A DNA stretch of 57,196 nt from Lentilactobacillus rapi DSM 19907 = JCM 15042 (GTDB lineage Bacteria > Bacillota > Bacilli > Lactobacillales > Lactobacillaceae): contig NZ_AZEI01000002.1 in assembly GCF_001436255.1 (NCBI RefSeq), positions 1-57,196 of the forward strand, given 5' to 3'. Shown piece by piece: positions 37,757 to 47,996 of the stretch. The translations under genes were made by a program, and so were the position numbers. Positions within the stretch are counted from its first letter, which is position 1, and each line of letters opens with the position of its first letter. The notes beneath the pieces are model-generated. The model was not told the origin of the DNA. It saw only the letters and a program-made list of their open reading frames with translations, and searched no databases.

Positions 37757-38791
37757 ATGGCAAAAGCAAAACCCGCATCAGAAATTGATTGGAACAATCT
37801 TGGCTTCGAATATATGGACCTGCCTTATCGATTTATTGCTCATTACAAAGACGGTAAATGGGATGATGGCGAACTCAGTGAAGATGGGACGTTACATATT
37901 AGTGAGGGGTCGATTTCCCTTCATTATGGCCAGGCGGATTTCGAGGGCTTGAAGGCTTATCGAACTAAGGATGGCAGTATTCAGCTGTTTCGTCCGGATC
38001 AAAATGCCAAACGAATGACCAAGAGTAGTCAACGCTTGTTGATGCCGGCATTCCCAGAGGATCAATTTGTGGATGCTGTTAAACAAGTGGTTAAAGCTAA
38101 CGCCGATTACGTGCCACCGTACGGCACTGGGGCAACTTTATATTTGCGGCCACTGCTTATTGGGGTTGGCGGCACGATTGGAGTTCATCCGGCTTCTGAG
38201 TATATTTTTACCATTTTTGCGATGCCAGTGGGGGCTTACTATAAAGGTGGCTTAAAACCCACTAACTTCACCACTTCCTATTACGATCGGGCGGCTCCTC
38301 ATGGAACTGGCCAAAGTAAGGTCGGCGGTAACTACGGTGGGAGCTTGTTACCAGGTGACGAGGCTCATAAAGCCGGTTATTCAGATGTCATTTATTTGGA
38401 TCCGGCAACCCATACCAAGATTGAAGAGGCTGGTTCGGCCAATTTCTTTGGAATTACCAAGGATGGCGAATTTGTGACACCGAAGTCCGATTCGATTTTG
38501 CCAAGTATTACCAAATATTCGCTGCTCTGGTTGGCGGAACATCGATTGGGCCTGAAACCCGTTCAAGGCGATGTTTATATTAATGACCTCGATCGGTTTA
38601 CTGAAGCCGGGGCGATGGGAACCGCTGCTGTCATTGCCCCAATTGGCGGCATCGAATATCAAGACAATCTACATGTCTTTTACAGTGAGACTGAAGTTGG
38701 CCCGGTGACCCAGAAGTTGTATAACGAGCTGACTGGCATTCAGTTTGGGGATGTCGAGGCGCCAGCCGGCTGGATTCAAAAGGTTGAATAA
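37757..38791 (+). CDS. ilvE: Branched-chain amino acid aminotransferase, copy 2
   Basis: A second BCAT, 344 residues, with the same motifs as copy 1: LHYGQADFEGLKAYR, GSANFFGI, FTEAGAMGTAAVIAPIG. Divergence is spread along the whole length, so the duplication is old. It has a strong own promoter and GAGGAGG site, unlike copy 1's long leader. hisK follows after 20 bp, so this copy may serve histidine-related transamination or simply share a transcript. Whether specificities differ (for example aromatic versus branched) cannot be told. Confidence 0.9.
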   Translation: MAKAKPASEIDWNNLGFEYMDLPYRFIAHYKDGKWDDGELSEDGTLHISEGSISLHYGQADFEGLKAYRTKDGSIQLFRPDQNAKRMTKSSQRLLMPAFPEDQFVDAVKQVVKANADYVPPYGTGATLYLRPLLIGVGGTIGVHPASEYIFTIFAMPVGAYYKGGLKPTNFTTSYYDRAAPHGTGQSKVGGNYGGSLLPGDEAHKAGYSDVIYLDPATHTKIEEAGSANFFGITKDGEFVTPKSDSILPSITKYSLLWLAEHRLGLKPVQGDVYINDLDRFTEAGAMGTAAVIAPIGGIEYQDNLHVFYSETEVGPVTQKLYNELTGIQFGDVEAPAGWIQKVE

Positions 38792-38811
38792 ATAAGGAAC
38801 GAGGCTTAAAA

Positions 38812-39666
38812 ATGCTGAAGCGCGAAGGACATTCACATACCGAATTTTGCCCCCATGGAAGTGGCGATGATGTTGAATTGATGATCCAAAAAGCCATCAA
38901 GCTTGGCTTTCAAGAATACAGCATTACCGAACATGCGCCCTTGCCCCCAGACTTTTCTGCCCATTATGAAGGGCAAACAACTGGCTTGACGGAGGCATCA
39001 ATGGCGGCCAGCGATTTGGATGCCTATTTTGCCAAAATGAATCGGATGCGGCAAAAATATGCGGATCAAATTCAGATTCACATTGGTTTTGAAGTGGACT
39101 ACTTGCCAGAATTCACCGAATGGACCAAAGATTTTCTGAATGAATATGGTCCCCAAACGGATGAGAATCTATTATCGGTCCACTTTTTGAAGGGCAAAAA
39201 TAATCACTATTGGTGTGTTGATGATACCGTCGCTGATTTTCAAGAGGGGTTGTTAAGTCAGGCAGCCGATTCCCAAGCGCTGTATGTCAGCTATTTTAAG
39301 CAAGTCTTAGCTTCGGTGAACGCTGATTTGGGTCAATTTGCCCCTCGGCGGATTGCCCATATGACGTTAATCAAGAAGTTTCAGGATTATTTTGATTTGG
39401 ACCATTCTTTTTCGGTTCAAAATGAACGGTTGATTAACGGCATTCTCCTTGCAGTCAAGGCACAAGGCCGCCAACTTGATTTAAATGCTGCTGGCCTATA
39501 CAAGACTTATTGCAATGAACAGTATCCAACTCTGGAAATCATTAAAATGGCTAAATTATTAAAGATTCCATTTGTATATGGTAGCGATGCTCACAGTATT
39601 GATGCTGTAGGTCAGGGCTATAATTGCATGGCTTCACTGGTTGATGGCTATCAAGATCTGGCTTGA
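38812..39666 (+). CDS. hisK: Histidinol-phosphatase, PHP type
   Basis: Dephosphorylates histidinol phosphate in histidine synthesis. The 284-residue PHP-domain protein starts with the metal site HSHTEFCPHG, then ITEHAPLP, GFEVDYLP, and ends with the metal-binding GSDAHSIDAVG, all typical of HisK/HisJ. It follows ilvE2 by 20 bp with an AAGGAACGAGG site. It lies before the his promoter and T-box, so it is outside tRNA-His control; the his promoter -35 actually overlaps its stop codon. Confidence 0.9.
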   Translation: MLKREGHSHTEFCPHGSGDDVELMIQKAIKLGFQEYSITEHAPLPPDFSAHYEGQTTGLTEASMAASDLDAYFAKMNRMRQKYADQIQIHIGFEVDYLPEFTEWTKDFLNEYGPQTDENLLSVHFLKGKNNHYWCVDDTVADFQEGLLSQAADSQALYVSYFKQVLASVNADLGQFAPRRIAHMTLIKKFQDYFDLDHSFSVQNERLINGILLAVKAQGRQLDLNAAGLYKTYCNEQYPTLEIIKMAKLLKIPFVYGSDAHSIDAVGQGYNCMASLVDGYQDLA

Positions 39667-39690
39667 CTTCGATAAAAAGCGTGGTATTAT
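39663..39690 (+). promoter_or_regulatory. Promoter of the his operon
   Basis: TTGACT (39663-39668), 16-bp spacer, TATTAT (39685-39690) with an extended TGG. The -35 covers the hisK stop codon. Confidence 0.75.
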
Positions 39691-39696
39691 TAGCTA

Positions 39697-40011
39697 ATAA
39701 TTAGTAAATCTTAATAAAATAAAGTTTTGATTAGAACAAGTAGCCAGTGAAGAATGACAAGAGAATCCCGTTGCTGTGAAGGGATCATTCTGCTGGTGAA
39801 CACACATCTATGAACTTAACCGGTTGAACCAAGTAGGCCGATTCGCATGTTTAGCGTTATCAGGGTTGCCACAGCTGTTATGAAAATGACGAGTTGTTGG
39901 CAACGTAAGGCATTCTATCGTGAGGTAGGTGCGAATTGAGGTGGAACCGCGATTAATCTCGTCCTCGAAGACTTTCTAAAGCTTCGAAGATGTGATCGAT
40001 CGCGGTTTTTT
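39697..40011 (+). promoter_or_regulatory. T-box leader (histidine) of the his operon
   Basis: The T-box motif GAATTGAGGTGGAACCGCG is at about 39932-39950. The terminator stem CCGCGAT (39947-39953) against ATCGCGG (39999-40005) ends in six T. In stem I, helix AGAATGA/TCATTCT and CCAG/CTGG lead to GAACACA, placing CAC (39801-39803), a histidine codon, as specifier. This agrees with the hisZ operon below. Confidence 0.9.
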
Positions 40012-40099
40012 CATTAAGAAGCGGCCACCCTTCAAGACTTTCAATTTACTAGTTATCGACTCAGACAAAAGCAGGCAAACATTCACAGGAAGTGACAGC

Positions 40100-41239
40100 A
40101 TGACAAATAAAAATTTACCAAATGGGACCCGTGACGAATTAGGCACGCAAGCCGAAACCAAAGAGGCCATTGAAAAACGATTGTTTAAAGGATTCCGCCA
40201 ACGGGGCTTTCGTAAGCTGACGACCCCGGTTCTGGAATATTCAGATGTTTTTAAGCCATTGAATGCTAATAACTATCGACCTTACCAGTTATTGGATGAA
40301 CAGGGCGAACCGTTAGTACTTCGGCCTGACCTGACTTTGCCGGTTGCCCGGGTAATGAGTACAACCGGCGTGGATTTGCCGGTTAAATGGTATTACGGCG
40401 GCGATGTTTTCCGGGTTAAAAAACGGTTATCCGGCAGTTACAATCAATTAACGCAGGCCGGAATTGAAATTGTCGGCTACAAAGGGATTAAGGCAGACTG
40501 GGAGTGTTTAGTTGTCGCCTTGGCTGGCTGTCAGGAGATGGGCATTCAAGATTTGACCATTGAACTCAGTCACGCCAAGTTCGTTGATGTCGTCATCCAA
40601 ACATTGGATTTACCTCAACCGACCAAGGATAGCTTAAAAGCGGCTTTGTATGCCAAAGACTTGAACAAATACAACAGCTTATGCTCGCCACTTGCCAATA
40701 CGGCTTATTCAAAATTCTTAGCCGAGTGGCCCTGGCTCTTTGGCGATTTTGACAAAGCCATGCGATTGGTTAAAACCATGCCGGAGATTGCCGAACTCCA
40801 ACAGATTATTGACGATTTGACCGCAACCAAGGCTTTCATTAACCAGCAGTTTCCAGATTACAAAGTAACCCTCGACCTGAGCATTCCGTCTCCGCAAACT
40901 TATTACACTGGAATGGCCTTTCGCGGCTTTACCGATAAGTCGGCCGACTATTTGTTTAGTGGCGGCCGCTATGATGACTTGCTGACCAACTTTCAGAAGG
41001 TCCATGTGTCAGCCGTGGGAGTCGCATTTGACGTCGATTCGCTGGTTGAACGAACCGTTGTTCAGAGCGAAAAACCAGTGACGCTGATTTATTTTAATCA
41101 AGATCAGTGGCAGTTGGCAGAGGCAAAATTACGTGAGTTAAAAAATGCCACGTTGTGTCTGGCAGACAACTTGGCGGCGGCTCAACGCCTTGCCACCAGT
41201 ACTGGCAGTCAATTAATTGATTTAACAAAAAGCAGGTGA
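40100..41239 (+). CDS. hisZ: ATP phosphoribosyltransferase regulatory subunit HisZ
   Basis: HisRS-like protein without synthetase activity that completes the short form of HisG and carries histidine feedback. The 379-residue product begins NLPNGTRDELG and shows class II synthetase-like motifs (LRPDLTLPVAR, YYGGDVFRVKK, FSGGRYDDLL). I start at ATG 40100 behind CACAGGAAG; the longer in-frame ORF runs back into the T-box terminator. Its presence matches the short, 217-residue HisG downstream. Confidence 0.92.
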   Translation: MTNKNLPNGTRDELGTQAETKEAIEKRLFKGFRQRGFRKLTTPVLEYSDVFKPLNANNYRPYQLLDEQGEPLVLRPDLTLPVARVMSTTGVDLPVKWYYGGDVFRVKKRLSGSYNQLTQAGIEIVGYKGIKADWECLVVALAGCQEMGIQDLTIELSHAKFVDVVIQTLDLPQPTKDSLKAALYAKDLNKYNSLCSPLANTAYSKFLAEWPWLFGDFDKAMRLVKTMPEIAELQQIIDDLTATKAFINQQFPDYKVTLDLSIPSPQTYYTGMAFRGFTDKSADYLFSGGRYDDLLTNFQKVHVSAVGVAFDVDSLVERTVVQSEKPVTLIYFNQDQWQLAEAKLRELKNATLCLADNLAAAQRLATSTGSQLIDLTKSR

Positions 41240-41243
41240 AAAG

Positions 41244-41897
41244 ATGACACCATTAAAAATTGCCCTTACCAAAGGGCGAACAGAAGAGCAGGTCATTCCG
41301 TTGTTGGAAGCCAGTGGGATCAATTGCGAGGGCTTAAAGAATAAGAAGCGGGGCCTAATTTTTGATGAGGATCCCCGCTATGAAATCATTTTGGTTAAAG
41401 GCCCAGATGTATTGACCTATTTGAATAACGGTTCAGTCCAGATTGGAATTGTCGGCAGCGATATTTTAGATGAGCAGCAAAATTCACAGTACGCAATGTT
41501 GGATTTAAGCGTTGGTAAATGTCGATTTGTTTTGGCCTCAACCAGTTCATTTAATCCTCAACAGCCCCGCCGCAAAATCATTGCCACTAAATATCCCAAC
41601 ATTACCAAGCGCTATTTTCAAGGGATCGGCGAGGATGTTGAAATCATCAAAATCGAGGGGTCAGTTGAACTCTCACCGTTGATTGGGTTAGCAGATGCGA
41701 TCGTGGATATTGTTGAGACTGGCAATACGTTGCGTGAGAACAATTTGCACGTTTACGCCAAACTTCAGCCGGTCAATACCAAGTTGGTTGTGAACCGGTT
41801 GGCCTTGCGTCAGTTCAAACCACAAATTAGGGAATTAATTACGAATTTACAACAAGCGGATGCCGATTATGCCAAATCAAATTTAATCAAGGAGTGA
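41244..41897 (+). CDS. hisG: ATP phosphoribosyltransferase, short form
   Basis: First step of histidine synthesis: joins ATP and PRPP. The 217-residue protein is the short HisG that lacks the C-terminal regulatory domain and needs HisZ. Motifs include [11 protein letters not shown], the DEDPRYEI region, GIVGSDIL and the PRPP loop [15 protein letters not shown]. It is four bases after hisZ. The next gene is hisB, not hisD. Confidence 0.95.
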   Translation: MTPLKIALTKGRTEEQVIPLLEASGINCEGLKNKKRGLIFDEDPRYEIILVKGPDVLTYLNNGSVQIGIVGSDILDEQQNSQYAMLDLSVGKCRFVLASTSSFNPQQPRRKIIATKYPNITKRYFQGIGEDVEIIKIEGSVELSPLIGLADAIVDIVETGNTLRENNLHVYAKLQPVNTKLVVNRLALRQFKPQIRELITNLQQADADYAKSNLIKE

Positions 41898-41902
41898 TTG
41901 CG

Positions 41903-42487
41903 ATGAGAGAAGCCACAATTTCCAGAGATACCAAAGAAACTCAGATCGAACTCAGCCTGAATCTTGATGATTATTCAACCATCGACATTGATACGGGAAT
42001 TGGGTTCTTTAACCACATGCTGGATGCGTTTGCCCGTCATGGCCGATTCGGTCTGGTTGTGAAAGCTAAGGGTGACTTGGACGTTGATCCTCATCACACC
42101 ACCGAAGATGTCGGGATTGCGTTGGGGATGGCGTTAAAAAAAGCCCTTGGAGATAAGGCCGGTATTGAACGGTTTGGTTCGGCGCTGATTCCATTGGACG
42201 AAACATTGAGTCGGGTTGTGATCGATCTATCCGGGCGGTCTTACCTGGTATTTAACGCAGAATTTGCCAATGACCATTTAGGCGGTTACGACACCGAAGT
42301 GACCGAGGACTTCTTCCAAGCTTTTGCTTTCAATGCTGAGCTTAACCTGCACGCCGAAGTTCTCTACGGCAGAAATACCCATCACAAAATTGAAACGCTG
42401 TTTAAAGCCCTTGGCCGGGCACTAAGAGCCGCCGTGACACTAAATCCTGAAATTAAGGGGATTCCATCTACCAAGGGGGTCATCTAA
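41903..42487 (+). CDS. hisB: Imidazoleglycerol-phosphate dehydratase
   Basis: Dehydrates imidazole glycerol phosphate. The 194-residue single-domain enzyme shows [27 protein letters not shown] and [16 protein letters not shown], which hold the manganese-binding histidines and glutamates. I start at ATG 41903 after AAGGAGTG; the GTG at 41894 overlaps the hisG stop. Only five bases part hisG from hisB, so hisD is absent from its usual slot. Confidence 0.95.
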   Translation: MREATISRDTKETQIELSLNLDDYSTIDIDTGIGFFNHMLDAFARHGRFGLVVKAKGDLDVDPHHTTEDVGIALGMALKKALGDKAGIERFGSALIPLDETLSRVVIDLSGRSYLVFNAEFANDHLGGYDTEVTEDFFQAFAFNAELNLHAEVLYGRNTHHKIETLFKALGRALRAAVTLNPEIKGIPSTKGVI

Positions 42488-43113
42488 TGATCGTGGTGAT
42501 TGATTACGATACGGGTAATACTCGAAATGTCAAAAAGGCGTTGGACTATTTGAACCTTGAAAATGAGTTGACTGCTGATCCTAAAAAGATCTTAGCTGCA
42601 GATGGCCTGATCCTACCTGGCGTTGGGGCCTTTCAAAAAGCAATGGATTCTTTAAATGAGAGAAAATTGGTTCCGATCATTCAAGCGGCTGCCGAGCGGG
42701 GCATTCCGATTTTGGGAATTTGTTTGGGGATGCAGTTGTTATTTGACAAAAGCTTGGAATTCGGCGAAACCAACGGACTGGGAATTATTCCCGGAGAAGT
42801 GGTCCCAATTCCTGAAAATTTGGGCGTCAAAGTGCCTCACATGGGGTGGGATAAAAACCGAGCTGTTCAAGCCGATCCGCTGGCGACGGTCTTTGATGAT
42901 CAATTTACTTACTTCGTTCACTCATATTATGTCGCGACTGATAAGGCCAAAATAGTCGCCACAGTTGATTATGGAGTCCAAATTCCAAGCATCGTGCGTC
43001 AAGATAACGTCATTGGAATTCAATTTCACCCTGAAAAAAGCGGTCAAGTGGGATTGGCCGGGTTAACAAAATTTAAGGAGATGATTCAAAATGAAGATTA
43101 TTCCCGCAATTGA
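42487..43113 (+). CDS. hisH: Imidazole glycerol phosphate synthase, glutaminase subunit
   Basis: Supplies ammonia from glutamine to HisF. The 208-residue class I amidotransferase has the nucleophile loop GICLGMQLLF (Cys near 80), the oxyanion-strand LPGVGAF and the His-Glu pair in QFHPEKSG. It overlaps hisB by one base (TAATG) and hisA by 23 bp. Confidence 0.95.
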   Translation: MIVVIDYDTGNTRNVKKALDYLNLENELTADPKKILAADGLILPGVGAFQKAMDSLNERKLVPIIQAAAERGIPILGICLGMQLLFDKSLEFGETNGLGIIPGEVVPIPENLGVKVPHMGWDKNRAVQADPLATVFDDQFTYFVHSYYVATDKAKIVATVDYGVQIPSIVRQDNVIGIQFHPEKSGQVGLAGLTKFKEMIQNEDYSRN

Positions 43114-43819
43114 TTTAAAGAGTCAACAGAGCGTTCGGCTCTACCAGGGCGATTTTAGCAAAACGACCGTCATTAATCGCTCGCCACTCGATCAAGCACT
43201 GGCAATCGAGAAGGCTGGGTTAACCAATCTTCATTTGGTCGATCTCGATGGTGCAAAGTCGGGCCAGCCAGTTAACCGATCAATCATCAAAGAAATTTGT
43301 GAACAAACCAAGCTTGCCGTTGAGGTGGGCGGCGGAATCCGCTCGCTTGCACAAATTAATGACTATCTGACATCTGGTGTTTCCAGAGTCATCTTAGGTT
43401 CGGCGGCGCTGAATGATCCTGAACTGGTTCAAGAGGCAATTGCCCAATTTGGAGCCGACCAAATTGTGGTTGGCATCGATGGCAAGGATGGGCTGGTAGC
43501 CGTTTCCGGTTGGTTGGAACAAAGCACGGTTAAAATGGCCGAACTCATGGCTTCAATGGTTGCATTCGGGGTCAACAGCTTCGTGGTGACTGATATTTCT
43601 CGTGACGGCACGATGGGTGGGCCCAACGTTAATCAATTAGGTGAGTTGCAAGCCAAGTTTCCCACGGCGACAATTATTGCCTCTGGGGGCATCCGCAATG
43701 TTTTTGACTTAAACCAATTGGCGGCTGCCAATATTAAAGCCGCAATTGTCGGCAAGGCAATGGCGACTGGTGACCTACCTTTAAAAACTTTAGCGGAGGT
43801 GGATGCCAATGCTCGCTAA
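43091..43819 (+). CDS. hisA: ProFAR isomerase HisA
   Basis: Opens the ribose of ProFAR by Amadori rearrangement. The 242-residue TIM barrel begins [19 protein letters not shown] with the general-base aspartate, and has [30 protein letters not shown] and IIASGGIRN phosphate loops. It overlaps both hisH and hisF, so these genes are translationally coupled. Confidence 0.96.
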   Translation: MKIIPAIDLKSQQSVRLYQGDFSKTTVINRSPLDQALAIEKAGLTNLHLVDLDGAKSGQPVNRSIIKEICEQTKLAVEVGGGIRSLAQINDYLTSGVSRVILGSAALNDPELVQEAIAQFGADQIVVGIDGKDGLVAVSGWLEQSTVKMAELMASMVAFGVNSFVVTDISRDGTMGGPNVNQLGELQAKFPTATIIASGGIRNVFDLNQLAAANIKAAIVGKAMATGDLPLKTLAEVDANAR

Positions 43820-44567
43820 ACGGATTATTCCCTGTTTGGACGTCGATCATGGTCGGGTGATGAAAGGGGTCAATTTTGTGAACCTCAAGGACGTCGGCGA
43901 TCCGACTCAAATTGCGGCTGCCTATCAAAAACAGGGCGCCGATGAATTGGTCTTTCTGGACATTACCGCGACCAATGAAGGGCGCAAAGCCATTGTTGAA
44001 ACGATTGAAGCCGTTGCCAGCCAAGTGTTTATGCCTTTGACAGTTGGCGGTGGCATTCACAGTGTTGCCGATATGCAAAATTTGTTGAAGGCCGGGGCGG
44101 ATAAAACAGCGGTTAATTCCGCCGCGGTTAACAATCCGGAATTAATTACCCAAGGCGCGAAGAAGTTTGGCAGCCAGTGCGTAGTTTTAGCGATTGATGC
44201 CAAATGGAATCCCGAAGCTAACCAATATAATGTTTATGTTAACGGTGGCAGAAAGAAAACTGATTTGGATGCAATTAAGTGGGCTAAGCAAGGGGTTGCC
44301 CGGGGTGCTGGTGAGTTGCTTGTGACCAGCATGGACAAAGACGGGACTAAGAGTGGCTTTGATATTAAGCTCTATCAGGAACTAACCAAGGCAGTTAATG
44401 TCCCAATCATCGCTTCCGGTGGTGCCGGAAATATCCAAGATTTCACCGACGTATTTTTGGCAGCCAACGTCGATGGCGCGCTTGCTGCTTCAGTTTTTCA
44501 TTTTGGCGAGTTAACCATTGCAGACGTCAAAAGCCAGTTAAGCCAAAATGGGGTGATCGTACGTTAA
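43809..44567 (+). CDS. hisF: Imidazole glycerol phosphate synthase, cyclase subunit
   Basis: Makes imidazole glycerol phosphate and AICAR using ammonia from HisH. The 252-residue barrel opens [19 protein letters not shown] with the catalytic aspartate, and carries [28 protein letters not shown] and [10 protein letters not shown] choose ATG 43809, nine bases after GGAGG; ATG 43803 is only three bases away from it. The 3' end overlaps the damaged hisI start. Confidence 0.95.
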   Translation: MLAKRIIPCLDVDHGRVMKGVNFVNLKDVGDPTQIAAAYQKQGADELVFLDITATNEGRKAIVETIEAVASQVFMPLTVGGGIHSVADMQNLLKAGADKTAVNSAAVNNPELITQGAKKFGSQCVVLAIDAKWNPEANQYNVYVNGGRKKTDLDAIKWAKQGVARGAGELLVTSMDKDGTKSGFDIKLYQELTKAVNVPIIASGGAGNIQDFTDVFLAANVDGALAASVFHFGELTIADVKSQLSQNGVIVR

Positions 44568-44596
44568 AACCAGATTTTGAAAAATACTCAGACGGC

Positions 44597-44896
44597 TTGG
44601 TGCCAACCATTGTCGTTGATGACAAGACGGATCAAGTATTGATGATGGCCTATGTTAATGAAGAAAGTTATCAATTAAGCTTAAAAACGATGCAAACGTG
44701 GTTTTGGTCCCGAAGTCGAAAAGAGCTGTGGCATAAGGGCGAAACCAGTGGCAATACCCAGCAAATCGTGGCCATCCAAATTGATTGTGATGAAGACACG
44801 TTGCTAATGCGGGTAATCCCAGCGGGGCCTGCATGCCACACGGGGCACACGAGTTGTTTTTATAGAACAGTTGTTGATAAGAACCAGGAGGAATAG
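44597..44896 (+). CDS. hisI: Phosphoribosyl-AMP cyclohydrolase HisI, start codon altered
   Basis: Hydrolyses phosphoribosyl-AMP. The core is intact: [19 protein letters not shown], and zinc ligands in [26 protein letters not shown]. The given start is TTG 44597, the first canonical start in frame, but it cuts off the conserved N-terminal residues ([11 protein letters not shown]). These are encoded upstream in frame from 44564, directly after ACG at 44561, where an ATG would be expected and which lies four bases behind GGGGTGA. So translation either starts at ACG (giving 111 residues), or at the TTG with a truncated product of 99. Independent of hisE, not fused to it. Confidence 0.8.
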   Translation: MVPTIVVDDKTDQVLMMAYVNEESYQLSLKTMQTWFWSRSRKELWHKGETSGNTQQIVAIQIDCDEDTLLMRVIPAGPACHTGHTSCFYRTVVDKNQEE

Positions 44897-44898
44897 CC

Positions 44899-45219
44899 AT
44901 GCAGAACTTAGATGAACTATATGAATTAATTTTAGATCGAAAAAACAACCCGAAGCCGGGTTCATATACGGAGTACCTGTTTAATAAAGGACTGGATAAA
45001 ATTTTGAAAAAAGTCGGCGAAGAGTCGACTGAGGTGATTGTCGCCGCAAAAAATGACTCGGACCCGGATTTTATCTTGGAGGTTGCCGATTTGGCATACC
45101 ACGTGGAAGTTTTGATGGCCCAAAGAGGAATTACGCCAGACCAGATTAAAAAGGAACTGGCAAGCAGGGAAGGCAAGAAAAGTTTGACGAAGGATCGGGC
45201 GGAGATTCAAAAATGGTAG
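44899..45219 (+). CDS. hisE: Phosphoribosyl-ATP pyrophosphatase
   Basis: Removes pyrophosphate from phosphoribosyl-ATP, second step of the pathway. The 106-residue all-alpha protein has [16 protein letters not shown] and [19 protein letters not shown], the MazG-like metal site. The ATG follows AGGAGGAATA. In many bacteria hisI and hisE are fused; here they are separate genes, two bases apart. Confidence 0.94.
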   Translation: MQNLDELYELILDRKNNPKPGSYTEYLFNKGLDKILKKVGEESTEVIVAAKNDSDPDFILEVADLAYHVEVLMAQRGITPDQIKKELASREGKKSLTKDRAEIQKW

Positions 45220-45220
45220 T

Positions 45221-45278
45221 GTGCGCAGCAAAGCGCTTAGAAGTCGGAACATAAGCAGACTTCTGCTTTGCGGAGCAC
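45221..45278 (+). repeat. GTGC...GCAC palindrome between hisE and hisC
   Basis: GTGC, GCAAAGC and AGAAGTC face GACTTCT, GCTTTGC and GCAC around a 12-base loop: a strong hairpin that begins right after the hisE stop. A short T run follows about 15 bases later. The layout matches palindrome P1 of the ileS leader (GTGCG at one end, GAGCACG at the other). Confidence 0.75.
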
Positions 45279-45381
45279 GATTCGGCTATGTTGCATTTTT
45301 CATCTCACCCAAACATTGCCACTGCCGCCACAATCTGTTACGGTACAACCAATCAATATTTACTAAAATTGGAGGCTCCCT

Positions 45382-46461
45382 ATGGTTAAAGAAACAGTCA
45401 AACACTTAAACCCGTACGTTCCGGAGATGACGTTAGCGGAACTAAAAAAGCAACGTGGGCTCGATAAGCTGGTGCGTTTATCGGCGAACGAAAATGCATT
45501 TGGAACGTCTCCTGATGTTGCCAAAGCATTGGACAAATGGCATTATGCCGATTCGAATTTATATCCGGATAGTAACGCCGAAGAGTTGCGGTCAAGCATT
45601 GCTACCAGATTTAATATCAGTCCCGATAACCTGATCTTCGGAAATGGGTTGGATGAAATTATTGAGTTACTCAGTCGGGTCATTTTACAGCCGGGTGATG
45701 AGGTGCTGGATCCGGCCCCAACTTTTTCTGAATATCAACTGCATGCTCAGATTGAGGGAGCAAAAATTCGAACGGTTGACCTTGATGAATCCGGTCGAAT
45801 TAATCTTTCAGCTATGAAACGCGAGGTTGATGAAAAGACACGAATGGTCTGGATCTGTAACCCTAATAATCCAACTGGAACCTTCATTTCGCCCCAAGCA
45901 ATCCAAAGCTTTTTAGCCGATCTTCCAGCTGAGGTAACGGTCATTGTGGATGAAGCGTACATTGATTTTACGGGTGATAAACACGCGTCAGTCATTCAAC
46001 TAACCAAGCAATATGCCAATTTGGTGGTGCTGCGGACATTCTCCAAAGCCTATGGGTTGGCAAACTTTCGGGTTGGCTTTGCCGTGTGTGGGTCACCGTT
46101 GATCGATTATCTGCAGGCTGCTCGGTTGCCATATAACTTGAGTACCTTTGCAGAAATTGCGGCGACTGCGTCATTTAAAGACACCGATTTTGTGGATCAA
46201 GTCGTTGAAACAGTCATTGCGGAGCGAAAGAAATGGGAACACTTTTTGATGAAAGCAGGGCTTCCCTTCTATGATTCTGCTGCTAATTTTATTTTCTTTC
46301 AGGTTAAGAATGGTGATTCCAAGGAACTTCATGAATACCTGCTTTCAAATGGCTATCTGTTAAGGGACGGGTTGCGAGACGGCTGGCTGCGGGTGACAAT
46401 TGGCAAGCCAGAAGATAATCAGGCTGTCCAAGAACTGATCACCAAATTTCTGACCAATTAA
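45382..46461 (+). CDS. hisC: Histidinol-phosphate aminotransferase
   Basis: PLP transaminase making histidinol phosphate. The 359-residue class I/II aminotransferase has LSANENAFGTSP, WICNPNNPTGTF, VDEAYIDF and the PLP-lysine loop RTFSKAYGLANFRVGFA. It follows GGAGG. It is separated from hisE by 162 bp with a strong hairpin, so it may be expressed at a lower level or from another promoter. Confidence 0.94.
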   Translation: MVKETVKHLNPYVPEMTLAELKKQRGLDKLVRLSANENAFGTSPDVAKALDKWHYADSNLYPDSNAEELRSSIATRFNISPDNLIFGNGLDEIIELLSRVILQPGDEVLDPAPTFSEYQLHAQIEGAKIRTVDLDESGRINLSAMKREVDEKTRMVWICNPNNPTGTFISPQAIQSFLADLPAEVTVIVDEAYIDFTGDKHASVIQLTKQYANLVVLRTFSKAYGLANFRVGFAVCGSPLIDYLQAARLPYNLSTFAEIAATASFKDTDFVDQVVETVIAERKKWEHFLMKAGLPFYDSAANFIFFQVKNGDSKELHEYLLSNGYLLRDGLRDGWLRVTIGKPEDNQAVQELITKFLTN

Positions 46462-46562
46462 TTTCTATTCATTAATTGTGGCAATCATTTCGAGAATGAG
46501 TTAGTATAAAGTTTACTGGAAATTACGACCTTCAACTCGTGGATTCTCCAGAATCTAATTGA

Positions 46563-47702
<1,140 letters not shown>

Positions 47703-47763
47703 TGGAACTGATTTTTAAGCTAGATTTTTATATTTTATTTAAGCTTTTTAAAAACAAGCAGAC

Positions 47764-47925
47764 TGCGACAATCGGCGTTTTGATCCCAGAATTTAACGAA
47801 AAGAACCAATTATTCCTGATTTTGGAATAGTTGGTTCTTTTCGTTAAATGGCCGGGATCAGCCGTTTGGCGCAGCTTTTATCCCAGTGGCTGAGGCGATC
47901 CAAGTGAATGATCATCGATGAAAAA
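47764..47925. repeat. Intergenic hairpin element, copy C
   Basis: Base GCGACAATCGGC (47764-47775) against GCCGTTTGGCGC (47861-47872), then TTGATCCCAGAATTTAACG against CGTTAAATGGCCGGGATCA and the tip GAACCAATTATTCC/GGAATAGTTGGTTC. A conserved tail follows to about 47925. It probably terminates mnmA. One pair differs from copy A within the tip. The remaining space to 48348 holds only a doubtful small ORF. Confidence 0.85.
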
Positions 47926-47996
47926 TTAATATATGTTCCAGCTGCTTTAATTTGGATTCCCAATATGACTAATCCGCTTTTTTTCATCCAATGAAT

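Noticed and set aside
45221-45278. Hairpin after hisE as a miniature transposon
   Set aside because: No target duplication is visible and it is under 60 bases; a REP-like palindrome describes it better.
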